Shown here piece after piece: positions 1 to 11,800 of a stretch of 64,000 bases of DNA. Both the position numbers and the translations under genes were made by a program. Each line of letters opens with the position of its first letter. Positions within the stretch are counted from its first letter, which is position 1. The notes under the pieces were generated by a model that saw only the letters and a program-made list of their open reading frames with translations, was not told the origin of the DNA and did not search any database. Source of the DNA: Polytrichum commune (Eukaryota > Streptophyta > Polytrichopsida > Polytrichales > Polytrichaceae); assembly GCA_950295325.1 (NCBI GenBank), contig OX485804.1:41652429-41716428 (forward strand), read 5' to 3'.

Positions 1-2690
1 GAGGTCGTATTTTTTCAACAGATTTGCGAGAAACTGGGCCTGTGAAGTTACGGGTTAATATTCACTATCTCCACTTGAATGGCTTTGGTGTCGCTAATCC
101 TCACCCTTGCATCCAACAAGTTGACACGAGCATCATTTGAGGGGATTCATATTGTTGTCAATGCAACCATACTCTTTGCTTGCACCGACAGACATTCCAC
201 CTTTGGTTAATAGCTTGTTGAGTGGTGCTACCTCCAATGCCTAAGGCAAAAATACCATAACCCGTTAACCACCCTCTAGCCGTGCACTAGACCACCGTCA
301 TAATGGTGAAGTGCCATTTCTAAAACCGATCATGGCTCGGCGGCAACTTCAATGTGTGTACACTTAGTGTAGCCAATGGGAGTCAAGTGTTAATGTACTC
401 ATGAGGTAACCGATTTAGGCGATGTTATGTATGGAAATGCAGATTACCGCGTTTGGTGTAGGGAGAATCTAGTGAATGAGTAGGGGTTTGGACAACTTTC
501 CACTTTGAAAAATTGTAGCATTTTTTGTATAGGCCAGAAAAATATGAAACAACTTGCATTCTTCATGAATCCTTCTCGTCTGTCTTGGAAAATTATCTCA
601 TGATTGTCAGACCAGATCTTCAATGTGAATCACCTTATTTTCACGGGTTATGCATTTTCTACCTTATACGGAAGTGGTAGGTTGTGTAAGGACAATTATC
701 TGGTGCACTATCCGTTAGTGTCTATTGAATCGTAGACGAAATGTCAATGCTCCCACGTTCACCGGGCTTCTGCTCCATTCTCCAAGATAATATGTCAACA
801 CTTCAAGATGTTCATGCTAGCATGCCTGCATGTTTGCCTCAACTCCGCCAACAATGCATCACATTGCGGTGCATTGATTGGATTACTGCCTTTGACAACG
901 GCCTGGAGTTCGTCTCACGATCATTCTTTCAATGTCTCCTCCTGCAACATGTTATTCGAGAACTATCCACAACATAGTTTGCAAACACCTTCTTCCACAC
1001 AACCGCATGAATCAACTGGTTCAAGGCCTTCTTGGCGTCCTATGAAGTACAAGGCAAAGTTGAATCTGTAAGGATTGACAAGCATGTCTAGTTGCTCTGA
1101 CTCCACAAGCTCGATTAAACTTGGACACCAATCCTTTGGTGGCTTCTCAGATACCGTGATCACTCATGGAATTGGAAGAACAATATGTTTATTATTGTCG
1201 GTTGCTTCCAATCATGCACTGAGAGCTTCAGTCACTCTAGCATCCTCACATCCTCTTGCCTAATCCTCCAAGACTGAGATATCATCATCCATCATGCCGC
1301 CATTCACACAATGTTTCATGTGAAGTGTCAGACCCTACATAAGGTTATCAAATTGTATATGCTTATATGAATACTGGCTATGTTGTGGCCACTCCATGAT
1401 TAGCCGCTGTAGACTTTTGTAGTTAGGGTTTTTCTATTATTGAAACTAACCCAAGGAAAACAACCTAGGGTACAAGGTGTCAGGGAAAATTAAGCTAGTG
1501 TCTATAAGGATTACACTAGCATTAAATTAAGGTTTCTGATAACAATTTATGTCTTTTACTCCTTCATTTTTTCTTAATTTAAGCTTAGTTCACACTCTTA
1601 TGGTTCATTGGTGCTTTGTCAGTCGTGTGTGGTTTTTTCCTATGTGCGTGGACTCTTATCACTCTAATTCCAACCTTTATGTTAGTTATGAAGCTCAAAA
1701 GCTTGGCAAGTAGTAAGTGGCTCATAGTTTGGACAAAGTCCAGGGTGATGTCCTTTGAGTGTCCTCGTAGTCTTTAATTTCCATGAATTGTGCTTGCGAT
1801 ACTGTCAAAGTTAAATTCTCTTAATCAACTTACAACCATCATGCAAATCTTCCCAATTGTAATCACCACCTTCATCTTCGGTGGACTTGGCAACTTGTTC
1901 CAAGATTCACCCACATGGGTTAGCATAATAACAACGCATCAACAAGATAGGCTATATCCTTTGTTCATATGATTAGCCTAATTTTAGTTAATCAAACAAT
2001 CTCCACCGGTCACAAATTAACTTCAATGACGTAAAGTCTTTCTTCTCTCAAGGTAGCATCATTGGCAACCTATAGCTTGCCCAAAGTAACTTTATACCTC
2101 GTCCTCTCTGCATATGAATTCATTACCTAATCTGAAAGAGTACAGTAGCCCTACTAGGCTATATCCTATAATAGTTCTTACCCTCTAGTAATGTCTTTCA
2201 CTCACTTGGCTAACTCTCATCTCTCGGCCTAAGTCTTGGCTATGGCCTATTGCCCTTACTAATATCAGCTACGTTCATTTTAGGTTGTATTAAGACCTTT
2301 CACCCTCACTAAGCTATTGACTTTCCCTCCCTAAGTGGGAGTTAACTTTCTCTTGACCTTTTACTCATCAAGCCAATAATCAATCATTATAAGGCCAATT
2401 GCCCTCTCTTCCACTTATTGACTCTTCATCTCAAACTTTCCAACTAACTTCCTTGTGTTCTCAAAGGCTATCGACCCTCATATAGCAATTACTCCTCACT
2501 CCCTCACCTTCATCAACGCATGCCTTCATCTGCACATACTTTCACTTGCTCAATGTCTTCATCTGCATATGCCTTCATCTGCTCAACGTCGTGCCGGGTC
2601 TTCATATGTTGTTTAATCATTTAACAATGTTAACTAATTGATATTGATTTAACTCCTAACAATGAACTTCCTTTTATGACTAAAAAATGA
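1..2690. other. Gene-free AT-rich stretch
   Basis: I see no supportable gene here. The longest open frames (under 90 codons, near 740-1260) overlap each other on both strands and show no domain. Around 2480-2600 a short motif related to CCTTCATCTGCTCA recurs four or five times. The stretch is probably old transposon or intergenic DNA. Confidence 0.5.
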
Positions 2691-2699
2691 GCCTTTAAT

Positions 2700-3400
2700 T
2701 CAAACCATGAGTGGTTTGGGTGGCTTATACTTATTATTAAAAATATTTCTCAAAAGATAATGATTGAATCTAGTTTTGGTTGTAGATTTCATGACCTTAA
2801 ATGATTTGAAGTTGGATTTATTTCCATATTTCTTGAATGTATTATAAACTCGAGGGCATCATTACAATAATCTATAGAAAATATTAATTTAATATATTTA
2901 TCATGTTTGATATAAATTTAAGACAATTACGTGTTCAATATATCTACTTGTACACTATTTGCATTGTCCCTAAAATATTTAGATCACTATATTCGTTAAC
3001 CGGAGACTTTGGAAAGTCTCAAAATAAATGCAAGTGGTTTAATATCTGATCCAATTTCTTGTTGTGGTGACATATATTTGTGCCAAATTGGTTAGTGTTG
3101 TCCACACAAATCGATATAATAAGGTAGATTGAATATATATGTGTGTTTTCCTTGTTCTTTATTTGAAAACCATGTCCTTAAGTAGTCTCAAAATCATGAA
3201 AAAGTCTCCAATCACCGAATATAATGATTTAGACTTTTCTTGAAATCTTATTTTTATCAACATAAATTGTTTGGCTTTGTAGATGAATGTGTTTCTCAAA
3301 TACAAGTTTATGATTTTTTCCTTTACATAATTCAAAGTTAGTTTATAGTTTTGCATTACTTTCACTTAAACCTATACATGGTAATGGAGTTGTGGGCATG
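2700..3400 (+). repeat. Repeat family V, copy 1
   Basis: Segments 2755-2870 and 3215-3350 match, in inverted orientation, segments 9735-9850 and 9500-9640 inside intron 4 of the first GDSL gene. Shared landmarks include GTAGATTTCATGACCTTAA and TTTGGCTTTGTAGAT. No coding capacity is seen. It is probably a longer copy of the terminal-inverted-repeat element described at 9443-10055, but its own ends are not clear. Confidence 0.5.
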
Positions 3401-3529
3401 AGCGTGTTTGCGTCCAAGTAGAATGTTATCGTTGGAAGACAATGACAAGTATTTGACATCATAAATCTTGATGTTTTCAAAATCAATGAATGCAAGATCT
3501 GACTTGGACATTTTCCTAGACTTTATTAA

Positions 3530-3784
3530 TGAAACTCAATAGAACTAGACATGAGATTACACTAGCATATATACAACACAAAGGCATAAGAACAATACTT
3601 GGATAAGATGATCTCATGCTCTCTTTGCCTTGGCCTTTATTGCTCATTTTTAGCTTGGATCTTATAAACAGTATGGGATAACTCTTCTCCTATTATGGAC
3701 CATCATTGTAGGATTACTAGAACCTTATCCCTTCTAGTATTACATTTCTATAACTACAAGCAATCTAATGCTTTACCCTCAACA
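3530..3784 (-). repeat. 3' LTR of the copia element
   Basis: It shares with 7872-8197 the blocks GATGATCTCATGCTCTC, TATGGGATAA, TATTACATTT and CAAGCAATCTAATGCT in the same order. It is about 70 bp shorter than the other LTR. A purine-rich stretch adjoins it internally (3785-3798 read on the minus strand), as expected for a polypurine tract. Confidence 0.65.
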
Positions 3785-3886
3785 TTTTCACTTTGCGAGT
3801 AATCAAATAGACATAATATTATTGAATTTTTTAGTTTCTCAACCCTATATAGTGAGGTTCTAACATTGCTCATAAGTTTCCGCATA

Positions 3887-5600
3887 CTATGTCTTATTTT
3901 TTTTTACTAAAAAAACTTTGAATATTATCACATTGGCCCGTTCCTCACCACGTTGAGGCAAAATATGGTTCTTCCACCATTCTCTGAGTCGTCCCTGGTC
4001 CCTTGTGGGGTATCGCCACTCTTCGCTGAAATCCTCAACAACAACTTTGTCGTTTGCAGATCCTTCAATTGCAACTCCATTACCTCCCACTTGCTTGTTG
4101 CCATCCACGAATTGTCCACCGCCATCAAACAACTGAGATTTGGAAGATTCGTCCACCACCACCGCCACCACTGTAGTACGGCCTTCATTTCTCCCGTTTG
4201 GACGCATCTCCAAATTATTTCCAATGCGAGATGCTCCCACTATCTTTCATAAACACAACATTTCTATTTTTTACAAATTTTTAATTTCCAGGTACAAAAG
4301 CCTATACGCCTTCATACCTTCGCAATATCCAAGAAACATGCATTTGATTCTTTTCGGATTGAGCTTGCCACTCTTCTCGCCCGGAACCATTGCATAAGCA
4401 ATACTTCTAAACATACGCATGTATGTAGCGCAAGGCCTTCTCCTGCTCCACGTTACTTTGGGTGTATAAGAACGCAAGACCCTTGTTGGATATTGGTTTA
4501 GTGTATAAACCGCATTTGCCACCGCTTTTATCCAAAGCGATTCTCGAGCTTTTGAGCTTTTAACATATGCTTAGCCATTACGACAATGATTGAAATTGCA
4601 CACATCATTGGTTTAATGTCTTGAGACATGCTTTGAATGTCATGTTTTATAAAAAAAATGCTCTAAAATCTTTTGAAATGCAGTCCCTCTCGTTCATCCA
4701 CCAAAATGCCTAGATTTCATGCTCTGATTGTATTTCTACAAATGCTCGGAACTCCTTAAATCTCTCAAACCACTCTCCTTTGGATTTTATCATGTAAACC
4801 CGAACCTTCCAAAAATACTTTGTCATCAACAAAAGTAACAAAATACTTTGCCCCTCCCATGAATTTATTTTTCATGGGGCCACAAACACATGAATGCACA
4901 ATCTCTAAGGGGTTTGTTGCTTGCCTCTCCACATCGTTGCCCAACTTTGCCGCATATTGCTTACCCTCCATGCATGTTTGGCAAACCAATATAGAATTGG
5001 GACAAATATATTACCTAGGTTCATGCCCCTCACCATGCTTTGGAGTGCATAAATGCTCCTCACATTCAAATGTTTAAATTAGCAGTGCAAAAGTTCTACC
5101 AAACTGCCTCCCGCACATGAACACATAAAGTTAGCCACATCTACTCCACATACTTCCGTGAAGGTTAGTTGGTCCAAATTTCCTTTATGTCAAGCTATTG
5201 CAACCACGTCGCCGTTCACACCTCCTACATGCATTCATTTACATGAAATTGCACATTTAACACGCTCGAAAAATGATTGCTTACCAAGAGCAAGTTGGTT
5301 TGCAACTTTGGCACATGAAGTACATCCGTGATGCGAATTTGAGTCATTTTGCATTTTGTTTCAACTCTGACAACAATGGATCCCATGCTGATGGTTTCGG
5401 CCATGTTATCATCATCCAAACGTACTTTCCGTAAAGAAATTACCTTGTAGGTATCAAATGTTTCCTTTTTCGAAGTCATGTGTTTTGTGGCTCTAGAATC
5501 CGTGATCTATTTGCAATTACTCCTTGAATACGTTTTGTGTTGCGTTGTAAATGCAAATTCATCCTTGTCCTTTGCATTTTTGGCATTCTCCCTCTTATTG
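3887..5600 (-). pseudogene. Copia pol remnant: protease-side region, integrase, linker
   Basis: Read on the minus strand from 5600 down. First comes a lysine/asparagine-rich post-gag linker and a protease-side block ending VLHVPKLQTNLL (5225-5600), a signature of copia polyproteins. The GAG-pre-integrase and integrase start follow (4765-4989), with CQTCMEGKQ, NPLEIVHSCVCGPM and YFVTFVDD. The integrase C-terminal part (4271-4522) has KRIKCMFLGYCEGMKAYRL. Last is the variable integrase-RT linker (3887-4240), ending REWWKNHILPQ. The pieces lie in different frames separated by stops. The GAG-pre-integrase and FLGY motifs are typical of plant copia elements. No reverse transcriptase (YVDD) motif is present. 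Product: none expected. Confidence 0.75.
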
Positions 5601-5615
5601 TTCCTCGTTTTGTAG

Positions 5616-6156
5616 CAATGATTGGGGAGAACCAACAATTAGTTAGAGATGCACTGGTTGTATTTGAAAAATAACCGTTTGAAGTTGAAAATTGCAGGAA
5701 AATTACCGATCATTTTAGAGGAATTTATAGACTATATCCCAATTTAATAAAGGAAAACCGAAGGATGTCAACATATAACCGCTTGGACTTACAAACACTG
5801 GGATCTCAAATCATTAAGGTAGAGGGGCCCTTTCCCGCTCGGGTCCTTAAACCGCTCACTAGACCTACCCAAACAAGAGGTACATTATAGCTTCCAACCT
5901 CAAATTTCTATGTAATCATGGTGTACATTTTTGGGGTGAGTGGTTTTGGGTACCCCTATGAGTTCTCCTTCTAAAATTCATAACTAATTCAATATTAATC
6001 CAAAATTAATTATTCCAATTGGTCCAATTTCCAATGTACTTTGCACATCTTCCAAGATTGATTCCCCCTTAATAACTCCCCAATGAACATGCCAATCTGA
6101 AATTCGAGGGGGAAAGGGTCCCTCTACCTTATGCCCAAAAATCTCCCTGATCACTG
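5616..6156 (+). mobile_element. hAT-like miniature element R1, inserted in copia gag
   Basis: Member of family R, whose best copy is 27136-27369. It begins CAATGATTGGGGAG and ends CTCCCTGATCACTG, inverted-repeat ends of the CARTG...GGGAG type. It is flanked by related 8-mers (TTTTGTAG at 5608-5615 and CTTAGTAG at 6157-6164, 6 of 8 matching). It sits in the zinc-knuckle region of copia gag, just after the CFYC residues. R1 is itself split by a second miniature element at 5817-6128; without that, its length would be about 230 bp, like the other copies. Confidence 0.7.
5817..6128. mobile_element. Miniature inverted-repeat element nested in R1
   Basis: The ends are inverted repeats: AGGTAGAGGGGCCCTTTCCC on the left, and GGTAGAGGGACCCTTTCCCC when the right end is reverse-complemented. 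Other R copies read ATTATGCCCAAAAATC through this point; here that motif is cut at TTA|TATG, giving a TA or TTA target duplication. The other R copies thus serve as empty sites. The short target fits a Tc1/mariner or PIF/Harbinger-type element. There is no coding capacity. Confidence 0.7.
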
Positions 6157-6164
6157 CTTAGTAG

Positions 6165-6560
6165 CAAAATCCCGCAATAGAAGCATGTCTTTACGCATTG
6201 CCGTAAAGGTAGATCGCCCACTTTTCTTGGACCCGACACCATCGCCACGTCTTCGTCATGGGATTCCTTCTCGTTGCATTTTAACATCTCATGCATTAAA
6301 CATATCGTCACGTATTCCATTGTCAACTCTGTCATTGGCATTGTCTCCAAGGCGGTGATCAAGTACTTGTACAATGTTGGCAAACTCTCGAGCAAAATTA
6401 TGATGATGTCTTCCTCCTACATGGGTACCTCCAAGTATGTGAACTGATCCGCAAGCGCATTGACCTTATTGACATGGTCCAACAAGTCGTCGGCCTCTTG
6501 CATCTTGCATGTGAAGATCTTGCGGTAGATGAAGATAGAGGATCCCAAATGACTTGATGT
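6165..6560 (-). pseudogene. Copia gag remnant
   Basis: Minus-strand translation gives, in order, FIYRKIFTCKMQEADDLLDH, VNALADQF, LESLPTLYKYLITALETMPM and MHEMLKCNEKE, then the first half of a CCHC zinc knuckle (CFYC). This is the UBN2-type gag of plant copia elements. A stop codon interrupts the frame after the LEVPM motif, and the zinc knuckle is broken by element R1. Confidence 0.75.
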
Positions 6561-7710
6561 ATTTGAGAATGTAAGACATGTTTGAGGTGAAGAAGATATT
6601 GTTTGATTGATTTGAGTGTCCTAAAACTTTATTTGAGGTGTAGAAAATCTACATTGAGGTATTTGAGACTATAAAACATATTTGAGGTGAAGGAGATTTT
6701 ATTTTAATGATTTGAGTGTTCTAAGATTTCTTTGAGGTAAAGAATATTTAATTTGAAAGTTTTGAGCGAACAATCGCATTCTTCAAGCAAAAGATGGCAT
6801 ATTTTGAAAGCGAAGGGGCTACATATATGAAAAAGTCCCACGGAATAAGATCTAGTTTTGGAAGTTTAAAATGGAAATGGTTTTGGTTTCCATGGACATT
6901 TGAAATATTATAGATGGATCTGAGAAGGCTTCACCATCCCACGCGGATCCCAAAGTGACTAGCCTATTTCTCAAGTCAACATTTCAACATTCAAATGACC
7001 CAAGTCATATCATTTCAAACTCCAAATGAACCCTCTTGCCTTCAAATTTTTGTGTATCAACTCCAATCCACTTAAATAAGGTCCATTTCGACTAAAAATT
7101 GCCCTCGTGATGTGAAATGAATTTTTAAACTCTCAAATCACTCAAATCACATCTAGTTCATCACAAATAAAAGCTCTTGCTCTCAAATATGCCCTAGAAC
7201 TATCAAACCACTCAAGTTAGATTTTTCTCATCTTAAATGAGTCCACTTCCTTTTCAAAGTGCCTAAAAACACTCTAATCATTCAAGTCAAATCTCACACA
7301 CCTCAAATGTTTTCACTTGCTCTCGAATGTGAGTTTAAACTTTTAAATTAGTCAAATGAATGCATTTTCTTTTAAATGTGCCCTTTTTATTCTCCAATCA
7401 CTCAAATTAGATGCTCTTGATTACAAATCACATTCAATGCACTCACGTTTCCACACTCAAGGCACTCAAACAATATTTTCTTTAGTTCAAAACACCTTGA
7501 ATGGTTTCAACAAGTTTTTCAATATACAAGCCTTACAATATGCTTTCAACCATTCTAAACATCTCAAAACCTCTCAAGTAAGCTCTCTAACACTCAAAAC
7601 ACTCAAATAAGATGCTTTTGAAGTCTAAACACCTCCAAACCTCTCAAACAAACCTCTCAGAACTCAAGACATTCAAGTCACATGCTCTTGCATCAATCAT
7701 ACATTCAAGC
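6560..7710. repeat. Degenerate ~70-bp tandem repeats, two opposed arrays
   Basis: From about 6985 to 7440 a unit of roughly 70 bp, starting CACTCAAATCA or CATTCAAGTCA, recurs imperfectly, with further decayed units to 7710. From 6560 to 6780 the complementary form (TTTGAGTGT, TTTGAGGTGAAG) recurs, so the two arrays face each other. They occupy the 5' untranslated part of the copia element, between its 5' LTR and gag. Confidence 0.6.
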
Positions 7711-7871
7711 AAAAGCAAAAGACAAAAGAACACCTACATCAACCAAATGCGCCCTCGGACATCTCCAACGCTTCGAAGCTCCAAAGCGCCAACCCTTCAA
7801 GATCCACTCCACACCCTCAAAGCAATCAAATATCTAGGCACATCATTTGCATGTGTGGGCCCATAACCTAT

Positions 7872-8197
7872 TGGAAGTCAATAAGACTAGAGATGAAATT
7901 GTACAAGCATAAACACATACACAAGGGCAAATGAATAATACTTGGAGTGAGATGATCTCATGCTCTCCTTGCTTTACCTTTTATTGCTTTTCTTCTTTTC
8001 CTTGATTCATACAAATAATATGGGATAATTGTTATCCCTCTCGGACCACCGTTGTGGCCTTATTTTAACCTTATTATTTTTTATGCCTCTTCCATTACAT
8101 TTTTATTGATTACAAGCAATCTAATGCTCTACCTTCTACACCTTTTAGTATTACATTTTTCTATGACTACAAGCAATCTAATGCTCCACCTTCAACA
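7872..8197 (-). repeat. 5' LTR of the copia element
   Basis: In element orientation it begins at 8197 with TGTTGAAGGTGGAGCATTAG and ends near 7872. It is homologous to 3530-3784. Part of its start (ACTACAAGCAATCTAATGCT) occurs twice, near 8110 and 8166, a small internal duplication that explains most of the length difference. The adjoining internal sequence reads AGGTTATGGGCCC on the minus strand, a possible primer-binding site that I cannot assign to a tRNA. Confidence 0.65.
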
Positions 8198-8850
8198 TTC
8201 ATATGAAGTCGGAAAAAAATACTTAACTTTTTGATACACATTGTTTGATACCCAAGTAGGGACACCAAAATGCTATTTTGAGAACATGTGAATCTTGAAA
8301 TGGGCATTCCATACATAATCATTTCATGTGTTATGAAATATGCACTCTAATTGAAAAATTCTTATGAACATATGAACTGTGATTGCATATTTTTTCAATG
8401 GCCTTCTCCTTCCTCATTCATAAATACATGCATAATGAGTTATTTGTCTTGCTTATCCATTGTCTATATTACTTTGTGGAGTTGAAGTGCCCACAATAGG
8501 CACCTATATTTTACTTGAGAGCAAATTGGATGTTTCACAAATTTCCCAACCTATCATGTTGTCTTCCCACCTTACTTTCCTTGGGGTCTTCCTTTGCCTT
8601 CATACAAATTATACGCAAGTAGGCTTTAGTTAAATCAAATTAGATTATGACTAACATGTGTTTTAAGCAAAAAAATGAGAGGCATACAAGAATCAATGGA
8701 AAAAAAAAACTAAAATCATGCAACTATCAATTGGTAGAGAAAAGAATGACAACATTGAAGACTTTGATGGTCCAATACATCCTTCATTTTAGTTTCAGTG
8801 GTATCAATGTGCAAGGATTGTTATTGCATTGATATGGAAATGCATTGGGT
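8198..8850. other. Spacer between copia element and GDSL gene A
   Basis: No gene is supportable. This is the 3' flank of GDSL gene A and should hold its 3' UTR, with an A/T-rich stretch at 8698-8710. I could not place a polyadenylation signal with confidence. Confidence 0.4.
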
Positions 8851-11800
8851 TCACATCAAGGAAGCAAGTTGCTTGATGTTGAAGGGGCTAATATCACTAG
8901 CTCCACCGGTCAAGAACCGGTTTGCTAGAAAGGCGTTGGCGCGATCTGTGGGGTGGAAGGGGTCCCAAAACAAGTGGTCGGAACGGTTCTTGCATAGATT
9001 GGATGTTGGAGTACATGCCAACAAGCCATTGAAGGGCCCAAGCCCACAACACCCGATGTTCGTGGTGCTAAAACCTGTTCATAAACACAAGCCCAAGATC
9101 ATCTGACAATCACTTAGTGACTGATCGATAATAATTTGTGTTTTAGAAAATGTGGAACAAATTACACCAATCAATTCATTAAGCCAAACATCCTTGGCCT
9201 CAAACCAATCATGAAATATCACATGATGTTGTTTTTCTATACCAGATCTGAACACATTGTACACATTGTCATATGCACATGAGAATGGAAAAAACCTAAA
9301 ATGACTAGGTTTGCTAGGTCACAAGGTATACCAATTAATACATGTAATTGTGACACATATCCAAAGCAAACCCTAAATATTATTGCTTAAATTAAACAAG
9401 GTTTGTTCATGAGAGCCTTAAGTCAGTTTTACATAAACTTCTGGGTGCAAGCATGGTAAAGTGGACAACTCCTGATCCCTGCCTAGTGTTAAGTGAAAGT
9501 GATTCAATTTTATGTACTAACTTTGAATTTTGTGAAGAAATAAACCATAGACATTTTAAAAACATCTTGATCTACAAAGCCAAGCAATTTATGATGACAA
9601 AAAGAATTCCAAGAAAAGTCTACCTATTTTAGAAGACGGTGCAAGTGGCGTGCAAGTAGGTGATATTGAATAAGTGACTGTCTAAAATTTGTTTTAAATA
9701 TGATAAAATTACATTAAATTGATGGTTTTTTACAAAGTTTGGTGGTGATGCCCTCAAGTAGATAATGAATTCAAGGAATATAAAAAAATTCTAACTTCAA
9801 AATAGTTAAGGTCATGAAATCTACATCCAAAACCAGACTCAACCATTTGTTTTTAAGCATCACTTTTGATGCTAAGTATTGAAGATCTCAACTTGATATT
9901 CTACATTTGAGTATTTAACACAACAATAGAGGTCATCATAAAAAGAATTCCAATTTAAATAACTCTTTGCTACTACTTTTAGGCCTTTGACCAAAAAAAT
10001 TATGGTTTTAGTATACCAGAGCACTTTTTTGGTCCACTTTACCATGCTTGCACCCTTCTAATCAATACCTTAATTATGCTTGGTTTACATTTAACTTGTA
10101 TTGTGGGCATTCTATGATGAGAAGCCAAATCGGCAACATTTTATCTTACCCGTGACTACTTTAGAGACATGACACAACCAACATTGGCATTAAAGTTGGT
10201 TTTCATTGGCAAGTGACCCATTTAGAATCTACTAACGATTTCGTTTACTTACACAACATTGAACTATAAAAGAGTTCTCCCCTATAACACCAGAGTGGGA
10301 AGCAAAGAATCTTTGATTCTGGAGCCTAGATCAACACCTTCCTCAAGTCCGATTTCAGTTTTTTCAGATTCTTTGGTCATGATCTACAATTCCTAACCTA
10401 CTCAAGCTTGTAAATACATGCGTCCATTTTCTAGCCTACAATTAGTATGTATATATTCGGGTTTCTCTATAAACTTCTTGTATATAGGGGGTTTAATTTG
10501 ATAGTAACCCATGCACATCATTTAGGTTTTCAATGAAGAGTCCATCCCTTGGGAATCCACTAGCTGGATGATTCTACAGATCTGGAGGTGTCCATATTAG
10601 CCTCATCTACCTTAGCCCGTGTATTGATCAACTAGTAAGTCAGGAGTGACATGAAGAACGTTGGACAAATTTATCACCTAGGGAAACTTGTGGTAAAGTG
10701 GAGATAACTTGGAACACGGAGGCATATTTTGTCCACTTTAGTATTGCATGTTTCCTTAGGTGCTCAAAACCACGTCTCAAGTAATCTAAACTTATGCATG
10801 TATGAATGCCGTACATAATGAAAATGTATGCATGCAATCCTATTGGCGAATTCTATAATAGAAGTGGTAGATACAAGCTTATATGTGGACTACATCTCTT
10901 GTTACATTCAACACGTTTTAGTTGCATATATGTTGTGTTTACTTGTGAGGAATACACATCTAGAGCAACTATGACCACATTGCTTCGTAAAGCATGTATA
11001 TTTAGGGATTCCATCATATTATTCTACTTTTCTTCCTCCCAATGATTTGTTTTGCAATGTACGTGTATTGATTTTGCAAAAATACTCTCAATGTATGCAT
11101 TACTATTTCTGGACAAGTCTGTTGTCCGTATTTTCTTGAATCAAAGCTCAAAGTTGAACCCTGACATGTGAAGTTACAAAGATACACCATGCATCTCAAT
11201 CATCAAGGACGTATACACATAGAAAAAGATTGGTTTTGCAAGTAGAGGAAAAGGGGGATGCCATGAATGGATGTGCGCACCGTATTGAGCTGGGTTGCTC
11301 ATGAATTGCGAAACAACATTGTATGCATCACCATAGCTGAATTTGGCGCCGGGGAGTTGAGCTTGGAGTTGGTTCAGCATGGGCCTCACCGCAGCATTAA
11401 ATCCCTGGCACATGTTGTTGATGCTGGCTATGCAGCTCCCATTTGTATTCGTGTTGCCAGATGCTAATTGTGACGGAAGGCAACCCAGTGGCCCAACACT
11501 GAACACCACAATCTTTCTGGCTCCGAGGCTGTGTAAGGTCTGTTGCAGCAGTTACAGCCACAATTCACTCTTGATTGATACGATTGACAACTTCTAATTC
11601 AAGTAGAGTTACATTGGAATTTGATTTAATGACAACCATGTGACCAGTACCACAAATTTCACTTATTGCCTAGGGAAACATATCAGTGGTAAAATGGACA
11701 AAACCTGAGGAATGGAGAGCCCCCTGTGAAAGAGACCCATAATCGATATTCTGTACTTTTTGCTTGGTATTCCAAATAGAGAATCTTGTTCCTCTTCCTT

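Larger units (their letters stand above)
3530..8197 (-). mobile_element. Decayed Ty1/copia LTR retrotransposon
   Basis: Two related LTR-like segments (3530-3784 and 7872-8197) flank, on the minus strand, gag, the protease/integrase part of pol and the integrase-RT linker, in copia order. Reverse transcriptase and RNase H are missing: coding similarity stops near 3887, about 100 bp before the 3' LTR, so an internal deletion has removed them. Both LTRs begin, in element orientation, TGTTGA followed by GGT. Frames carry stops and shifts. Two later insertions lie inside (5616-6156, itself interrupted at 5817-6128). I could not find a convincing 5-bp target duplication. The element cannot move by itself. 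Confidence 0.8.

Noticed and set aside
6560..7710. Satellite DNA
   Set aside because: The repeats are confined to the copia leader between LTR and gag and are strongly degenerate.
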